The position numbers and the translations under genes are program-made. Shown piece by piece: positions 54,680 through 63,875 of a DNA stretch of 64,000 bases. Below the pieces are notes generated by a model that saw only the letters and a list, made by a program, of their open reading frames with translations, was not told the DNA's origin and ran no database searches. The stretch covers positions 62,001 through 126,000 of the forward strand of contig NZ_JAKSYE010000125.1 of the NCBI RefSeq assembly GCF_022829685.1. Direction: 5' to 3'. The stretch's first letter is position 1. Every line of letters begins with the position of its first letter. This DNA comes from Methylobacterium sp. E-045 (GTDB taxonomy: Bacteria; Pseudomonadota; Alphaproteobacteria; Rhizobiales; Beijerinckiaceae).

Positions 54680-55996
54680 TCAACGCTCCTCGTCACGGCG
54701 CTGCTTCCGCAAGGCCTCCCAATGGTCGAGGCGGTCGCCGTAGCGGGTCTCCATGCCCCGGTCCGTAGGCTGGTAGAAGTGCTGACGGCCGAGTGCTTCC
54801 GGCCAGTAATCCTGGCCCGAGAACGCATCCGGCTCGTCGTGATCGTAGCGGTAGCCCTCGCCGTAGCCGATCTTGCGCATCAGCTTGGTCGAGCCGTTGA
54901 GGATCGTGCGGGGCGGCGGCAGCGAGCCGTGCTCCTTGGCCACACGCGTCGCCGCCTTGTAGGCGTTGTAGACGGCGTTCGATTTCGGCGCGCAGGCGAG
55001 ATAGACGGTGACCTGCGCCAGTGCGAGTTCACCCTCCGGCGAGCCGAGGAAATCGAACGCATCCTTGGCGGCGGTGGCGACGACGAGGGCCTGCGGGTCG
55101 GCCAGGCCGATATCCTCCACCGCCATGCGTACCAGGCGCCGGGCGATGAACAGTCTGTCCTCCCCGCCGTCGAGCATGCGGCAGAGGTAGTAGAGCGCCG
55201 CGTCGGGGTCGGAACCGCGCACGGTCTTATGCAGGGCGCTGATGAGATTGTAGTGGCCTTCCTGGCTCTTGTCGTAGATCGGCGCACGGCGCTGGACGAT
55301 CTCCGGCAAGGTGGCGGCATCGAAGATCTCGTCGCGCTTGGCCGAGCGCCAGACCTCTTCCGCGAGGGTCAGGCAGGCTCGCCCGTCGCCATCGGCCATG
55401 CGGACCAGGACGCCGCGCGCTTCTTCGTCCAGCGGCAGCGGCCGTTCGGTCAATGCTTCGGCGCGGACCAGCAACTTGGCGATGGCCACATCGTCGAGGG
55501 AGCGGAACAGCAGGACGCGGGCGCGGGAAAGAAGTGCGGCATTGAGCTCGAAGGACGGATTCTCCGTGGTGGCACCCACGAGCGTCACCGTCCCATCCTC
55601 CATGACGGGTAGAAAAGCGTCGAGCTGCGCACGGTTGAAGCGGTGGATCTCGTCCACGAAGAGGAGCGTCCCCTGCCCCATCGTCCGGCGCTGGCGGGCC
55701 GCCTCGAAGACCTTCTTCAGGTCGGCGATGCCGGAAAAGATCGCCGAGATCTGTTCGAACTTGAGATCGGTCTCGTGGGCCAGGAGGCGCGCTACCGTGG
55801 TCTTGCCGGTGCCCGGCGGACCCCAGAACACGAGTGAGCCGAAGGATTTTCCGTTGAGGAGACGGGTCAGAGACCCGTCCGGCCCGGTCAGGTGCTCTTG
55901 TCCCACCACCTCGGCGAGGGAGCGCGGGCGCAGGCGGTCGGCGAGCGGGCGCGGCGCATCGTTCTTCAGGCCGGCGGAAACAAAGAGATCGGACAT
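54680..55996 (-). CDS. rarA: Replication-associated recombination protein RarA
   Basis: RarA (MgsA) is an AAA+ protein that acts at stalled forks. The protein has 438 residues. Walker A WGPPGTGKTT lies at about 54-63, Walker B LLFVDEIHRFN follows, and sensor-1 is VGATTENPSFELNAAL. The C-terminal domain contains KTVRGSDPDAALYYLCRMLDGGEDRLFIARRLVRMAVEDIG. The start is the ATG at 55996. The gene is often next to degP; here the fusion enzyme lies between them. Confidence 0.96.
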   Translation of the reverse strand: MSDLFVSAGLKNDAPRPLADRLRPRSLAEVVGQEHLTGPDGSLTRLLNGKSFGSLVFWGPPGTGKTTVARLLAHETDLKFEQISAIFSGIADLKKVFEAARQRRTMGQGTLLFVDEIHRFNRAQLDAFLPVMEDGTVTLVGATTENPSFELNAALLSRARVLLFRSLDDVAIAKLLVRAEALTERPLPLDEEARGVLVRMADGDGRACLTLAEEVWRSAKRDEIFDAATLPEIVQRRAPIYDKSQEGHYNLISALHKTVRGSDPDAALYYLCRMLDGGEDRLFIARRLVRMAVEDIGLADPQALVVATAAKDAFDFLGSPEGELALAQVTVYLACAPKSNAVYNAYKAATRVAKEHGSLPPPRTILNGSTKLMRKIGYGEGYRYDHDEPDAFSGQDYWPEALGRQHFYQPTDRGMETRYGDRLDHWEALRKQRRDEER

Positions 55997-56104
55997 CGAC
56001 GCATAAAAGACGTGGCCTGCGCCATCCCGCAATCCGCAAAAGGTCTCGTCCCCGCGTTTCGGGGCACCTGCCCCTCGCTCGCCGGTCCCGTTGCCCGGCC
56101 GCGA

Positions 56105-59100
56105 TCAGATCGGAAGCAGCACGAGTTCCGAATAGAGCAGGTCGAGATGGGACGACGCCATGTCGTGAGAGGAACGGTAACGTCCGGAGCGGGCTTCCCG
56201 AACGGCCGGCACGCCGGTGGGAACGAAGCCCTCGTGCGCGGCGAGAATCACGGTGCGTTGTCGTGCGAGGATGCCGAGTTTGATGCGCTCGAAATGCCGC
56301 GCGAGGATTTCCGGCCGGCTACAATAGAGCAGTTCGGAGGTCGGAATCCTCATCCGCGGGTTCGTGCCGAGGCGGCGCCGCTTTACGATGAGATAGGTGC
56401 TGTCCGCTCCCTCCCGGACGAGGAGATGAAGGAGTTCGAACGGGGCGTGATCGTCGAGGATGCGCCGGTCCTCGTCGCCGAGATGGTCACGGATGATCTC
56501 CGGATCGGAATCGATCCGGATCTGCCTCGCGTTCAGGGTGAAGAGATTCGAGAACGGCAGGAAGAAGCGCCGCTTCTCCATGCGCGGCAAAGCCATATGA
56601 TCCATGATGGCCTGCGTCTCCGGCCCGGGAGTGAGGCTCGTGAAGACAGTACCCTTGGCCCGCATGGCCTCGGCGAGGAGGAACGACCCCCAGCCGCGAT
56701 ACGCATCCTTCACGTACCAGGACGAGAGATTGCAGGCGAGGCGCGCCCCCCCTTCCGCTTGCGGACGGTACGAATAGACCGTGCCGATGAAGCCGACGAT
56801 GGTGGTGCCGACGGTGAGCACGTAGCCGAGATCGGGCTTTTCCTCGATCCAGCCGTACTCGAACAGGCGCCGCCATTCCGCGACGGACAGGGTGTCGACG
56901 GTAAAGCCCGATCTGAGCAGCAGGCAGATCGCCTCGATGTCCTCCTGTCTGACCGGCCGCACGCGTGGCTGGTCGGATTCGTCCTGTCCCTCCGCCACGG
57001 GGCCGTCCCAGACCAACCGGGTGAGGAGTCTCACGGTGGGCGCTGCGAGGAGTGCGCCGAAGGAGAGGTCCCGGTTGGCGAAGCGCTGGATCTCCGTCAG
57101 GAGCGAAAACATTCCCAGCGAGCTCGCGCCGACCTCGAAGAAGTTGTCATCGACACCGATCGGGATTCCGATCTCGCGCGTGACCATGCCTTGGAGGGCC
57201 ACCTCCAGCGCCGCCTCACTTGTCACGTCGCCGCGCGATACTGCCTTGGCCACCTCCTCTGCCTGAAGAGCGACAGATGCCGCCAAAGCGTCGCGAAGCT
57301 CGTCGAGGCTGTCCGGGTTTCTGAGGGCGCTGCGATTGCGGGCCGCTTGGCCGTTCACGATGTCCCGCGCCGCCGCCTCGGAGCGCTTGCCACTGAAGGT
57401 CGTGGGCAGGTCGGTGACCTGAAGGCAACGGGCGGGGACCATCGCCATCGAGCCCTGACTGGCCAGCCGTCCGTTGATCGTCTTCACGAGGTCGGGCGTG
57501 AGGGCGAGCCCCTCACGTAGGACGACGACGAGGATCAGGCGCGCACCGCCGGGATCCTGCTGCTCGACCGCTAGAGCGTCCACCACCGCATCGATCGATT
57601 GCAGGATCGCGTAGATCTCCGCGGGGCCGACACGGATGCCCCGGATGTTCAGGACGCCGTCGGATCGGCCGTGGATGCGCGCGCCGCCATGGGGCGTCAG
57701 CTCGATGAGATCGCCATGGGTCCAGAAGGACGGGTTCTGCGCGAAATAGCTCGCATGGAAGCGGTCGCCGTCCTTGTCGCCGTAGAGACCCAACGGTCTC
57801 GATGGGAATGGGTTGGCACAGACGAGTTCACCAATGGGACCCGTCGCCCCCGGCACGATGAGCGCGCGGACATCGAGGGCGAGGCTGCGGCACTGTGCTT
57901 CTCCCCGGCGCACGGGCAGGAGCGGGTTTCCAAGTACGAAGCAGCCCAGGATATCGGTTCCGCCGGATATCGATTGCAGAGGCACGTCCTTGACCGCCTC
58001 GCCTACCCAGTCGAACTGATGATCGTACAGCACCGAGCCAGTGGAGAGGATGCCGCGAAGGTGCAAGAGAGAGTGCCGCGCACGCGGCGCATAGGCGGCG
58101 GTCTCGCAGAGTTGCAGATAGGCCGGGCTCGTCCCGAACACCGTGACGCCGCGACGCTCCACCACCTGCCACAGGGTCTCCGGGCCCTGGACCGGGCCGT
58201 CAAACAGCACGATCCCGGCGCCGCTCCCCAGGGCCGAGATCTGCCAGTTCCACATCATCCAGGCGCAGCTGGTGTGGAAGAACAGCGTGTCGCCCGGCCT
58301 GAGATCGCCGTGCAACCGATGCTCCTTGACGTGTTCGAGGAGCGTTCCGCCCACCCCGTGGACGATGCATTTGGGCACTCCCGTGGTTCCCGATGAGAAC
58401 AGGATGAAGAGGGGGTGGTCGAAGGGCAGGCGCGGCCACGCGACGGCGTCGTCGTCCCCCTCTGCCAGGAGTTCGGCATAGGCCAGGATCGGTACCGTGC
58501 CGCGCGGCTCGCTCGCATGCGCGTCCAGGGACACCACATGAGTCAGGGTCGGGAGACCATCGACCACCGCCATCACCCGGTCTGCGACGGGTACGCCGGT
58601 ATCCCACGGTTCCGGGCTCAGATGAGCCACGAGGAACTTCGGCGCGAGGGAACCGAAACGCGACAGGATTGCCGGAGCGCCCATGTCGGGGGCGCAACTG
58701 GAGAAGACGGCGCCCAGGGCGGCCGTCGCCAGGGCGGCGATCATCGCTTCCGGTCGGTTGCGGGCGATGGCGACAATGCGGTCACCTGGTGCGATGCCGA
58801 GGCGCCGGAAGGCCACCGTCAATCGCGCGACCCGCCGATGCAACTCCGCGCGGGTGATCGCCTCGTCGGGGGCATCGACACGACAGGCCGTGACGGCAAT
58901 TGCAGTCTCGTCCCACGCAGTGAGAACGGCTTCAGCGTAGTTCAAGGTGATGTTGGGGAAAAACCGGGCTGTTTCGCAATTCAAGCCTTCGCAGGCCGGG
59001 GTATTCGACCCGGAGACCGGCAATCCGGACCATCGCAGCAGGAGAGACCAGAACGTCGCGTAGTCGTCGATCGCGAAACGCTCGAAAGCGAAGTAATCGG

Positions 59101-59242
59101 CGAAGACCCGGCCGATTTCAGCCTCGCAGAAGCGGATGAAGCCGCTGAGTTGGGAATGTGATCCAGTGCCGGCCTCGCCGTGCCTTGGCACGACGAGCTC
59201 GTTTTCGACATGTATTGGCGTCCCCATTGCCTGCACACTCAT
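56105..59242 (-). CDS. Adenylation-carrier-GNAT fusion enzyme (acetoacetyl-CoA-synthetase-like)
   Basis: The protein has 1045 residues from the ATG at 59242; numbers here count from a TTG two codons earlier. Residues about 30-640 resemble an acetoacetyl-CoA-synthetase-type adenylation domain: FSSGTTGVPKC (284-294), SGGTDIL (428-434), WTHGD (509-513) and the catalytic Lys in FSGKRSE (about 621). Residues 685-750 are a carrier domain, with DDNFFEVGASSLGM and Ser710 as the probable phosphopantetheine site. Residues 760-890 resemble a GNAT acyltransferase (YRGWGSFLL). The last 150 residues are unassigned. It probably loads an acid onto its own carrier and transfers it to an amine; the product is unknown. 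Confidence 0.82.
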   Translation of the reverse strand: MSVQAMGTPIHVENELVVPRHGEAGTGSHSQLSGFIRFCEAEIGRVFADYFAFERFAIDDYATFWSLLLRWSGLPVSGSNTPACEGLNCETARFFPNITLNYAEAVLTAWDETAIAVTACRVDAPDEAITRAELHRRVARLTVAFRRLGIAPGDRIVAIARNRPEAMIAALATAALGAVFSSCAPDMGAPAILSRFGSLAPKFLVAHLSPEPWDTGVPVADRVMAVVDGLPTLTHVVSLDAHASEPRGTVPILAYAELLAEGDDDAVAWPRLPFDHPLFILFSSGTTGVPKCIVHGVGGTLLEHVKEHRLHGDLRPGDTLFFHTSCAWMMWNWQISALGSGAGIVLFDGPVQGPETLWQVVERRGVTVFGTSPAYLQLCETAAYAPRARHSLLHLRGILSTGSVLYDHQFDWVGEAVKDVPLQSISGGTDILGCFVLGNPLLPVRRGEAQCRSLALDVRALIVPGATGPIGELVCANPFPSRPLGLYGDKDGDRFHASYFAQNPSFWTHGDLIELTPHGGARIHGRSDGVLNIRGIRVGPAEIYAILQSIDAVVDALAVEQQDPGGARLILVVVLREGLALTPDLVKTINGRLASQGSMAMVPARCLQVTDLPTTFSGKRSEAAARDIVNGQAARNRSALRNPDSLDELRDALAASVALQAEEVAKAVSRGDVTSEAALEVALQGMVTREIGIPIGVDDNFFEVGASSLGMFSLLTEIQRFANRDLSFGALLAAPTVRLLTRLVWDGPVAEGQDESDQPRVRPVRQEDIEAICLLLRSGFTVDTLSVAEWRRLFEYGWIEEKPDLGYVLTVGTTIVGFIGTVYSYRPQAEGGARLACNLSSWYVKDAYRGWGSFLLAEAMRAKGTVFTSLTPGPETQAIMDHMALPRMEKRRFFLPFSNLFTLNARQIRIDSDPEIIRDHLGDEDRRILDDHAPFELLHLLVREGADSTYLIVKRRRLGTNPRMRIPTSELLYCSRPEILARHFERIKLGILARQRTVILAAHEGFVPTGVPAVREARSGRYRSSHDMASSHLDLLYSELVLLPI

Positions 59243-59557
59243 CGCCAATGCCGAGAAAAGGGTAAACGAATTTAATAAAATATAATCTTCATATTAGGTC
59301 TATTTTAAATTATAATTATATTGTAAAATTCGATGTTTATCGTCGTCGCGTCAAATACGCTCTGTGAAACGAACTCACGCACTCGATTGTTGCAATCGTA
59401 ACTTCGAATTCCCACAGGTTTGGGGAGGTTGCTCCGTCGCGGAAACCGCGACGTTCATGGTCCTGAGCCTTTGACGTGTGCCGATGCGCGGGCACGTAAC
59501 CCTGAAGGGTGGTTCCCGGTTCGGGAGGATGCCGGCCGCCAGGACCGACGGAGGACT
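59243..59557. other. Very AT-rich upstream region of the fusion enzyme
   Basis: No gene was seen. Bases 59281-59340 hold nine G or C in sixty, against a GC-rich background, with several TATAAT-like hexamers on the minus strand. It is the most base-skewed stretch in the window and probably contains the promoter of the fusion gene. Confidence 0.7.
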
Positions 59558-61009
59558 CTACCCTCCGAACACCGACGTCAGCACAGCCCCGCCTCGGTTG
59601 ATCGCGATCTCCCACATGCCGGAGCTGGATCGAGTCAGGCGTTCAAGGTCCTTGGTTGTGGTCACCGGGGCGCCATTGATCGCGACGATCACGTCACCAA
59701 TCTGCAAGCCGGCGCGGGCCGCCATAGACCCTTCGTCGATGGAGGAGACTGCGACGCCTTCGCTGGCGAAGTCCTTCTGCAGTTCCTCCGCTACGGCGGG
59801 CGAGGTGTTGACCAGGGTGGCCCCGTAGAAGGGCGAGCGCGTACGCACCTTCACGGCGTCGCGAGGCCGTGTTTCGGGGGCGGAGGCGAGCTTGACCGAG
59901 ACGGTGGAGCGCGTGGTGCCTCGCAGAATACCAAACTTCGCGGTTCCGCTGATGCCCTTGAGGGCGAAGCGGTAGCCGAAGGCTTCCGGATCGTCGACGA
60001 CCTTGTCGTCCACCGTGAGGATCAGGTCGCCGCGCTTGAGGCCAGCCTCTTCGGCCGGACTCTTCGGCTGCAGGCTCGCCACCAAAACCCCGGTTGGATG
60101 GTCGAGGCCCATGCTCTCGGCGATGTCGGGCGTGACGTTCTGCACCCGCGCCCCGAGCCAGGGGCGACGCACGGTGGTGGCGCCGCCCTTGGCCGTCTCG
60201 ACGACGGCGCGGACCATGCTGGTGGGAATGGCGAAGCCGATGCCGTGGCTCCCGCCCGATTGCGAATAGATCGCCGTGTTGATGCCAACGAGTCGACCCT
60301 TGAGATCGACGAGGGCACCGCCGGAATTGCCCGGATTGATCGCGGCATCGGTCTGGATGAAAAATTGGTAGTCGGACGAACCGACCTGGGTGCGCGCCAG
60401 AGCCGACACGATGCCCTGCGTCACCGTCTGGCCGACTCCGAACGGGTTGCCGATCGCCATGACGAAGTCACCGACCTCAAGGGCCTCCGAATCGCCCATG
60501 GGCATGGGGACGAGACCGCCGACGGGGCTCTTGATCTTGATCACGGCGAGATCGGTGCGGGGATCGCGCAGGACAATGCTCGCCTCGAATTCCCGCCGAT
60601 CGGAGAGCGAGACACGAACTTCGTTCATATTGTCGATAACGTGATTGTTGGTGATGACAAGGCCTGATTCATCCACGATGACGCCGGAGCCAAGCGACTT
60701 CTGCGCCCGCTCGCCTGGCATGCCCTGGCCGCGGCCTGAGCCCTGCTCACCGAAGAACCGGCGCATGAACTCGTCCATGGCACTGCGCGATGTGCCGCGC
60801 TGTTCCACATGCGAGGCGTAGACGTTCACCACCGAGGGCGCCGCCCGCTTTACCACCGGTGCGAAGGACAGATCGACTTCGACCTTCGAACTCGGCACGG
60901 TCTTGGCCGCTGCGTGAGCCTCCGGCGTCTTCATCATCTGCGCCTGGGCGCTCGGTGAGACGACGATGGTCGCCGTGACGAGGCAGGCGAGCAGCGGCCG
61001 ATGGAACAT
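59558..61009 (-). CDS. degP: Do/DegP-family periplasmic serine protease
   Basis: DegP degrades or refolds damaged envelope proteins. The protein has 483 residues with a signal peptide ending near AQAQ. The catalytic triad is His123 (NNHVID), Asp153 (RTDLAVI) and Ser229 (GNSGGAL). Two PDZ domains follow (GVLVASLQPKSPAEEAGLKRGD and VSSIDEGSMAARAGLQIGD). All key residues are present. Confidence 0.96.
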   Translation of the reverse strand: MFHRPLLACLVTATIVVSPSAQAQMMKTPEAHAAAKTVPSSKVEVDLSFAPVVKRAAPSVVNVYASHVEQRGTSRSAMDEFMRRFFGEQGSGRGQGMPGERAQKSLGSGVIVDESGLVITNNHVIDNMNEVRVSLSDRREFEASIVLRDPRTDLAVIKIKSPVGGLVPMPMGDSEALEVGDFVMAIGNPFGVGQTVTQGIVSALARTQVGSSDYQFFIQTDAAINPGNSGGALVDLKGRLVGINTAIYSQSGGSHGIGFAIPTSMVRAVVETAKGGATTVRRPWLGARVQNVTPDIAESMGLDHPTGVLVASLQPKSPAEEAGLKRGDLILTVDDKVVDDPEAFGYRFALKGISGTAKFGILRGTTRSTVSVKLASAPETRPRDAVKVRTRSPFYGATLVNTSPAVAEELQKDFASEGVAVSSIDEGSMAARAGLQIGDVIVAINGAPVTTTKDLERLTRSSSGMWEIAINRGGAVLTSVFGG

Positions 61010-61097
61010 CGCGATCTCCCGAATGGCAGGCGCAGGCGGCGGAGCCGCTGCGGAAACCGGGATGTCTAGACGCGCCGGGGCGTCAGCGCGAGGGGTG

Positions 61098-61820
61098 TCA
61101 GTGGCGGCGGAGCGTTGCGGCGATGCGTCCTGCCCGGCGCGCGAGGCTCGCGATGCAGCTCAGAGAGGCATCGGCCGCTCGCTGCATTTCGGCAACCTGG
61201 AGGCGCAGTGCGTCGGCCGGGTTCTTCGCCGTCGACAGAGCGCGCCAATGTGTAAACGTGGCGATGCTCTCGTTGCGGACATAGGTTGTCAGCGTGTCGT
61301 TGGCGGCCGCCATCTCGGTCAATGCGGACGCACTTAAGGCTGTGGTGCGCGCCGGCGGCGAGGCGAGATCCTGCGCCGAAGCGATGGCGCGTTCGATCTC
61401 GGCGGGCAGCAGGAGATCCTGAGCCGGTTCGCTCTCGCCTTGAGTGCTGACATCGGACGAAGTGTGACTCGTCGCATCGTCTTCAGCCACGGCCGTCACG
61501 ACGTCGGCGGCGGGCGGGATGTCCTGAGACGGGGCATCGTCCGAGGGGGCGGCCTCCGGAGCGACCAAGACGGGTTCCGCGGCCGCCTGTCCGGTCAACA
61601 GTGCATCCGGTGATACGGTCTCCATCAAGGTCTCGGCCACGGGAATCGCGGCGTCGGACCCGGATGCCGCGATCGGCCCATCGTCCAAAGGCGGGGTCTG
61701 CGAAGCCGGTACCACGGTGTGAGCGGTCTCGGCACTCGCGTCCGCGCCGGAAAGCTGCGCCGATTGCACGGCTTTGCTTCCCCTGCGCTCGATGGAGCGA
61801 TGTTGTCGGCGTGTGGCCAT
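61098..61820 (-). CDS. Phasin-like protein with long acidic N-terminus
   Basis: The protein has 240 residues. The first 150 are Ala/Asp/Glu/Pro-rich and low in complexity. The C-terminal 90 residues resemble a phasin helix: TEMAAANDTLTTYVRNESIATFTHWRALSTAKNPADALRLQVAEMQRAAD. Phasins coat PHA granules. The start ATG at 61820 is preferred over one 24 residues upstream. It lies next to a second phasin gene and near degP. The granule role is inferred. Confidence 0.65.
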   Translation of the reverse strand: MATRRQHRSIERRGSKAVQSAQLSGADASAETAHTVVPASQTPPLDDGPIAASGSDAAIPVAETLMETVSPDALLTGQAAAEPVLVAPEAAPSDDAPSQDIPPAADVVTAVAEDDATSHTSSDVSTQGESEPAQDLLLPAEIERAIASAQDLASPPARTTALSASALTEMAAANDTLTTYVRNESIATFTHWRALSTAKNPADALRLQVAEMQRAADASLSCIASLARRAGRIAATLRRH

Positions 61821-61949
61821 GCTTCGTGTCCTCTTTACCGACGATCGATTGCGCAGGGCTGGGAGCCGACGCGCGCTCGTGTTCCCAGCCATGATACCGC
61901 GTCTACGCCCTTCACGCGAACCAGGTTGGTCCGCGCGAAGGAGCCGGGA

Positions 61950-62309
61950 TCAGGCGCCCTTGGCGGCGGACTGAGCCACGGCACCGAGATCCTTGGCCTG
62001 GGCCTGGAGCGTCGAAATCTGGCTGCGCAGGAACTCGCTCTGAAGCTCGAACGCCTCTTTCAGGTCGCGGGTGCGCACCAGCTTCTGGGCGAAATCGAAG
62101 GTCGTGCTCGCATTGGTCTGAACTTGGTCGAGGCCCTTGGCGATCACGGATTGGATCGTCTCCTGCACCGTCGTTGAGGAGGTGTGAAGGTGTTCAGCGG
62201 ATTTCACCACCGTGCCAAGCAGCTTGGTCACGGCGGTGCGAGCCTGATCGACGCTCTTTTCCGCCAAGTCGCGGAACTCGGCGGGGATCTCATAGGTCGG
62301 CGCGTTCAT
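61950..62309 (-). CDS. Phasin
   Basis: The protein has 119 residues, all amphipathic helix. EIPAEFRDLAEKSVDQARTA, TIQSVIAKGLDQVQTNASTTFDFAQKLVRTRDLKEAFELQSEFLRS-type sequence and an Ala-rich end match the phasin family of PHA granule proteins, including those of methylobacteria. The ATG at 62309 is chosen. A possible PhaR operator (TTGCAGTGCAA) lies about 61 bases upstream. Confidence 0.9.
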   Translation of the reverse strand: MNAPTYEIPAEFRDLAEKSVDQARTAVTKLLGTVVKSAEHLHTSSTTVQETIQSVIAKGLDQVQTNASTTFDFAQKLVRTRDLKEAFELQSEFLRSQISTLQAQAKDLGAVAQSAAKGA

Positions 62310-62675
62310 GTCGGTCCTCACTGAAATCATCGGGAGCGACGCGGAACGGCGCGCCGCATTATTTATATGTTGCAGTGCAATATGAAAGTCAAGGTACGGG
62401 GTTGAGCGAATGCCCGACAGTAGCGATGCAACTCAGCCTGACCGACACAATACACCCGCGTTCGAAGGGACTTGCGGACGCGGTCTAAGCAAGCACATCG
62501 AAGGCCGTCAAACGCAAGGCGCGCAGTAGTGACCCGTTGGCATCAGAATTATGTATGCGGGGAGGCGGGATCATTCCGCGATACGGAGGCTGTTGGGACG
62601 GCGCGCTCACGCGAGGTTTGGGCGGTGAGCGCTATCCGTCTTTTTCGAGGAGATCGGACAGCGTGGGAATACGTT
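62310..62675. other. Intergenic region upstream of the phasin gene
   Basis: No gene was seen. It holds the inverted repeat TTGCAGTGCAA (62370-62380) in an AT-rich stretch and, near the glycosyltransferase stop, another AT-rich stretch. No clear terminator was found. Confidence 0.5.
62370..62380. promoter_or_regulatory. Candidate PhaR-type operator of the phasin gene
   Basis: TTGC-N3-GCAA fits the TGC-N3-GCA pattern described for PhaR repressors of phasin genes. It lies 61 bases before the phasin ATG within an AT-rich promoter-like stretch. Confidence 0.45.
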
Positions 62676-63875
62676 TTACGCTATCTGTAAATAGAGGCGG
62701 ACGAGAGCATCGGCATGGGCATCGATGGACATGGGCGCCTCCCAATAACGCGTGTGAGCGGCCCGCCCGAGTGTTTCCGCTTTAATCGCGTCCAGACTCC
62801 GGAACGCGGTCGCGAGTGCTGCCCGGTCGGGTGGGACCACATAGCCGGTGACGCCGTCGATCACTTTCTCCGCGGCTCCCGACCGGTCCGACGCGACCAC
62901 CGGTAGTCCGACAGCCAGGGCCTCGTAGACGGTCAGAGGGCCGGTCTCGAACCACCGCGAGGGCGCGGCCAGCGCCCTCGCCCGTTGGACGAGGATGGCG
63001 GACACCTCGCCCGGCGATCGCCATCCGAGCATGTCCACATGTGGCTGCGCCCGCAGCTCCGCATCCAGTGGTCCGGTGCCGATGAAAAGCGCCGGCATGC
63101 CGGCATCCCGTGCCGCCTCGGCGACGAGATCCGCGCCTTTCTCGCGGGTCAAGCGACCCACATAGGCGATGGCTTTCCCTGTCGCTGGATCGGCCCGCGG
63201 CCCCTTCTCCACGCGCACGGGATTGTCGATGCGGTGATGGGTAACGGACAGGGAGCCGAGGAGATCGCCCATGCGGAAGATGCTGGAATCGCAGACATGG
63301 ACCACATTGAGATGGCGGCCACGCAAAGCGCGGTTCTGGGCGATGCTCCGCCCGACCCGGATCACCTTGTGGAGGCGGCTTTTCGGGTCGCAGGGCGCCA
63401 CGACGCAGGAGGCGGAGAGCGGCGTTAGTCCGCACGAGCGATCCTGGTCGAACCGGTAATAGACGCCGTTGGGGCAGGCCAGGAAGTAATCGTGCAGGGT
63501 CACTACCAGCGGGATGCCGCTGTCGAGCAGGACCGGGAACACGCTCGGCGATAAGCTACGGGTCCATTGATGCAGATGGACGATATCCGCTGGCTGCGCG
63601 AGAGTGCCGAGCACGGTCCGCAGACGGGCGGCGGATTCCCGGCTCCAGACGCCGGACCATGCCGCCTCCAAGGTCGGCCGGTTCCAGATGTCGGTGTTGC
63701 CGAGACAGACTCGCCGGATGTTGGGATGATCAAGGAGCGGATCCGCCGGTCCCTCGATGGCGTGGATGAAGGTGACGTCGATCCCTGCTCGGGCAAGGCC
63801 GTGCGCCGATTCCACCGCGACCTTCTCGGCGCCGCCGCTCGCCACGGCGAACTCTGCGAGGATCACGATATGCAT
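62676..63875 (-). CDS. Glycosyltransferase family 4 protein
   Basis: The protein has 399 residues with a GT-B fold. VASGGAEKVAVESAHGLARAG near residue 10 is the N-terminal glycine loop, and SRWFETGPLTVYEALAVGLPVVASD in the C half is the EX7E-type donor-binding motif. KAIAYVGRLTREKGADLV begins the donor domain. It probably adds a sugar to a surface polysaccharide; donor and acceptor are unknown. The start is the ATG at 63875. The next gene upstream lies outside the window. Confidence 0.92.
   Translation of the reverse strand: MHIVILAEFAVASGGAEKVAVESAHGLARAGIDVTFIHAIEGPADPLLDHPNIRRVCLGNTDIWNRPTLEAAWSGVWSRESAARLRTVLGTLAQPADIVHLHQWTRSLSPSVFPVLLDSGIPLVVTLHDYFLACPNGVYYRFDQDRSCGLTPLSASCVVAPCDPKSRLHKVIRVGRSIAQNRALRGRHLNVVHVCDSSIFRMGDLLGSLSVTHHRIDNPVRVEKGPRADPATGKAIAYVGRLTREKGADLVAEAARDAGMPALFIGTGPLDAELRAQPHVDMLGWRSPGEVSAILVQRARALAAPSRWFETGPLTVYEALAVGLPVVASDRSGAAEKVIDGVTGYVVPPDRAALATAFRSLDAIKAETLGRAAHTRYWEAPMSIDAHADALVRLYLQIA

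Noticed and set aside
55892..57520. A 542-codon plus-strand frame opposite the fusion enzyme and rarA
   Set aside because: It is antisense to strong domain matches and has no motif of its own.
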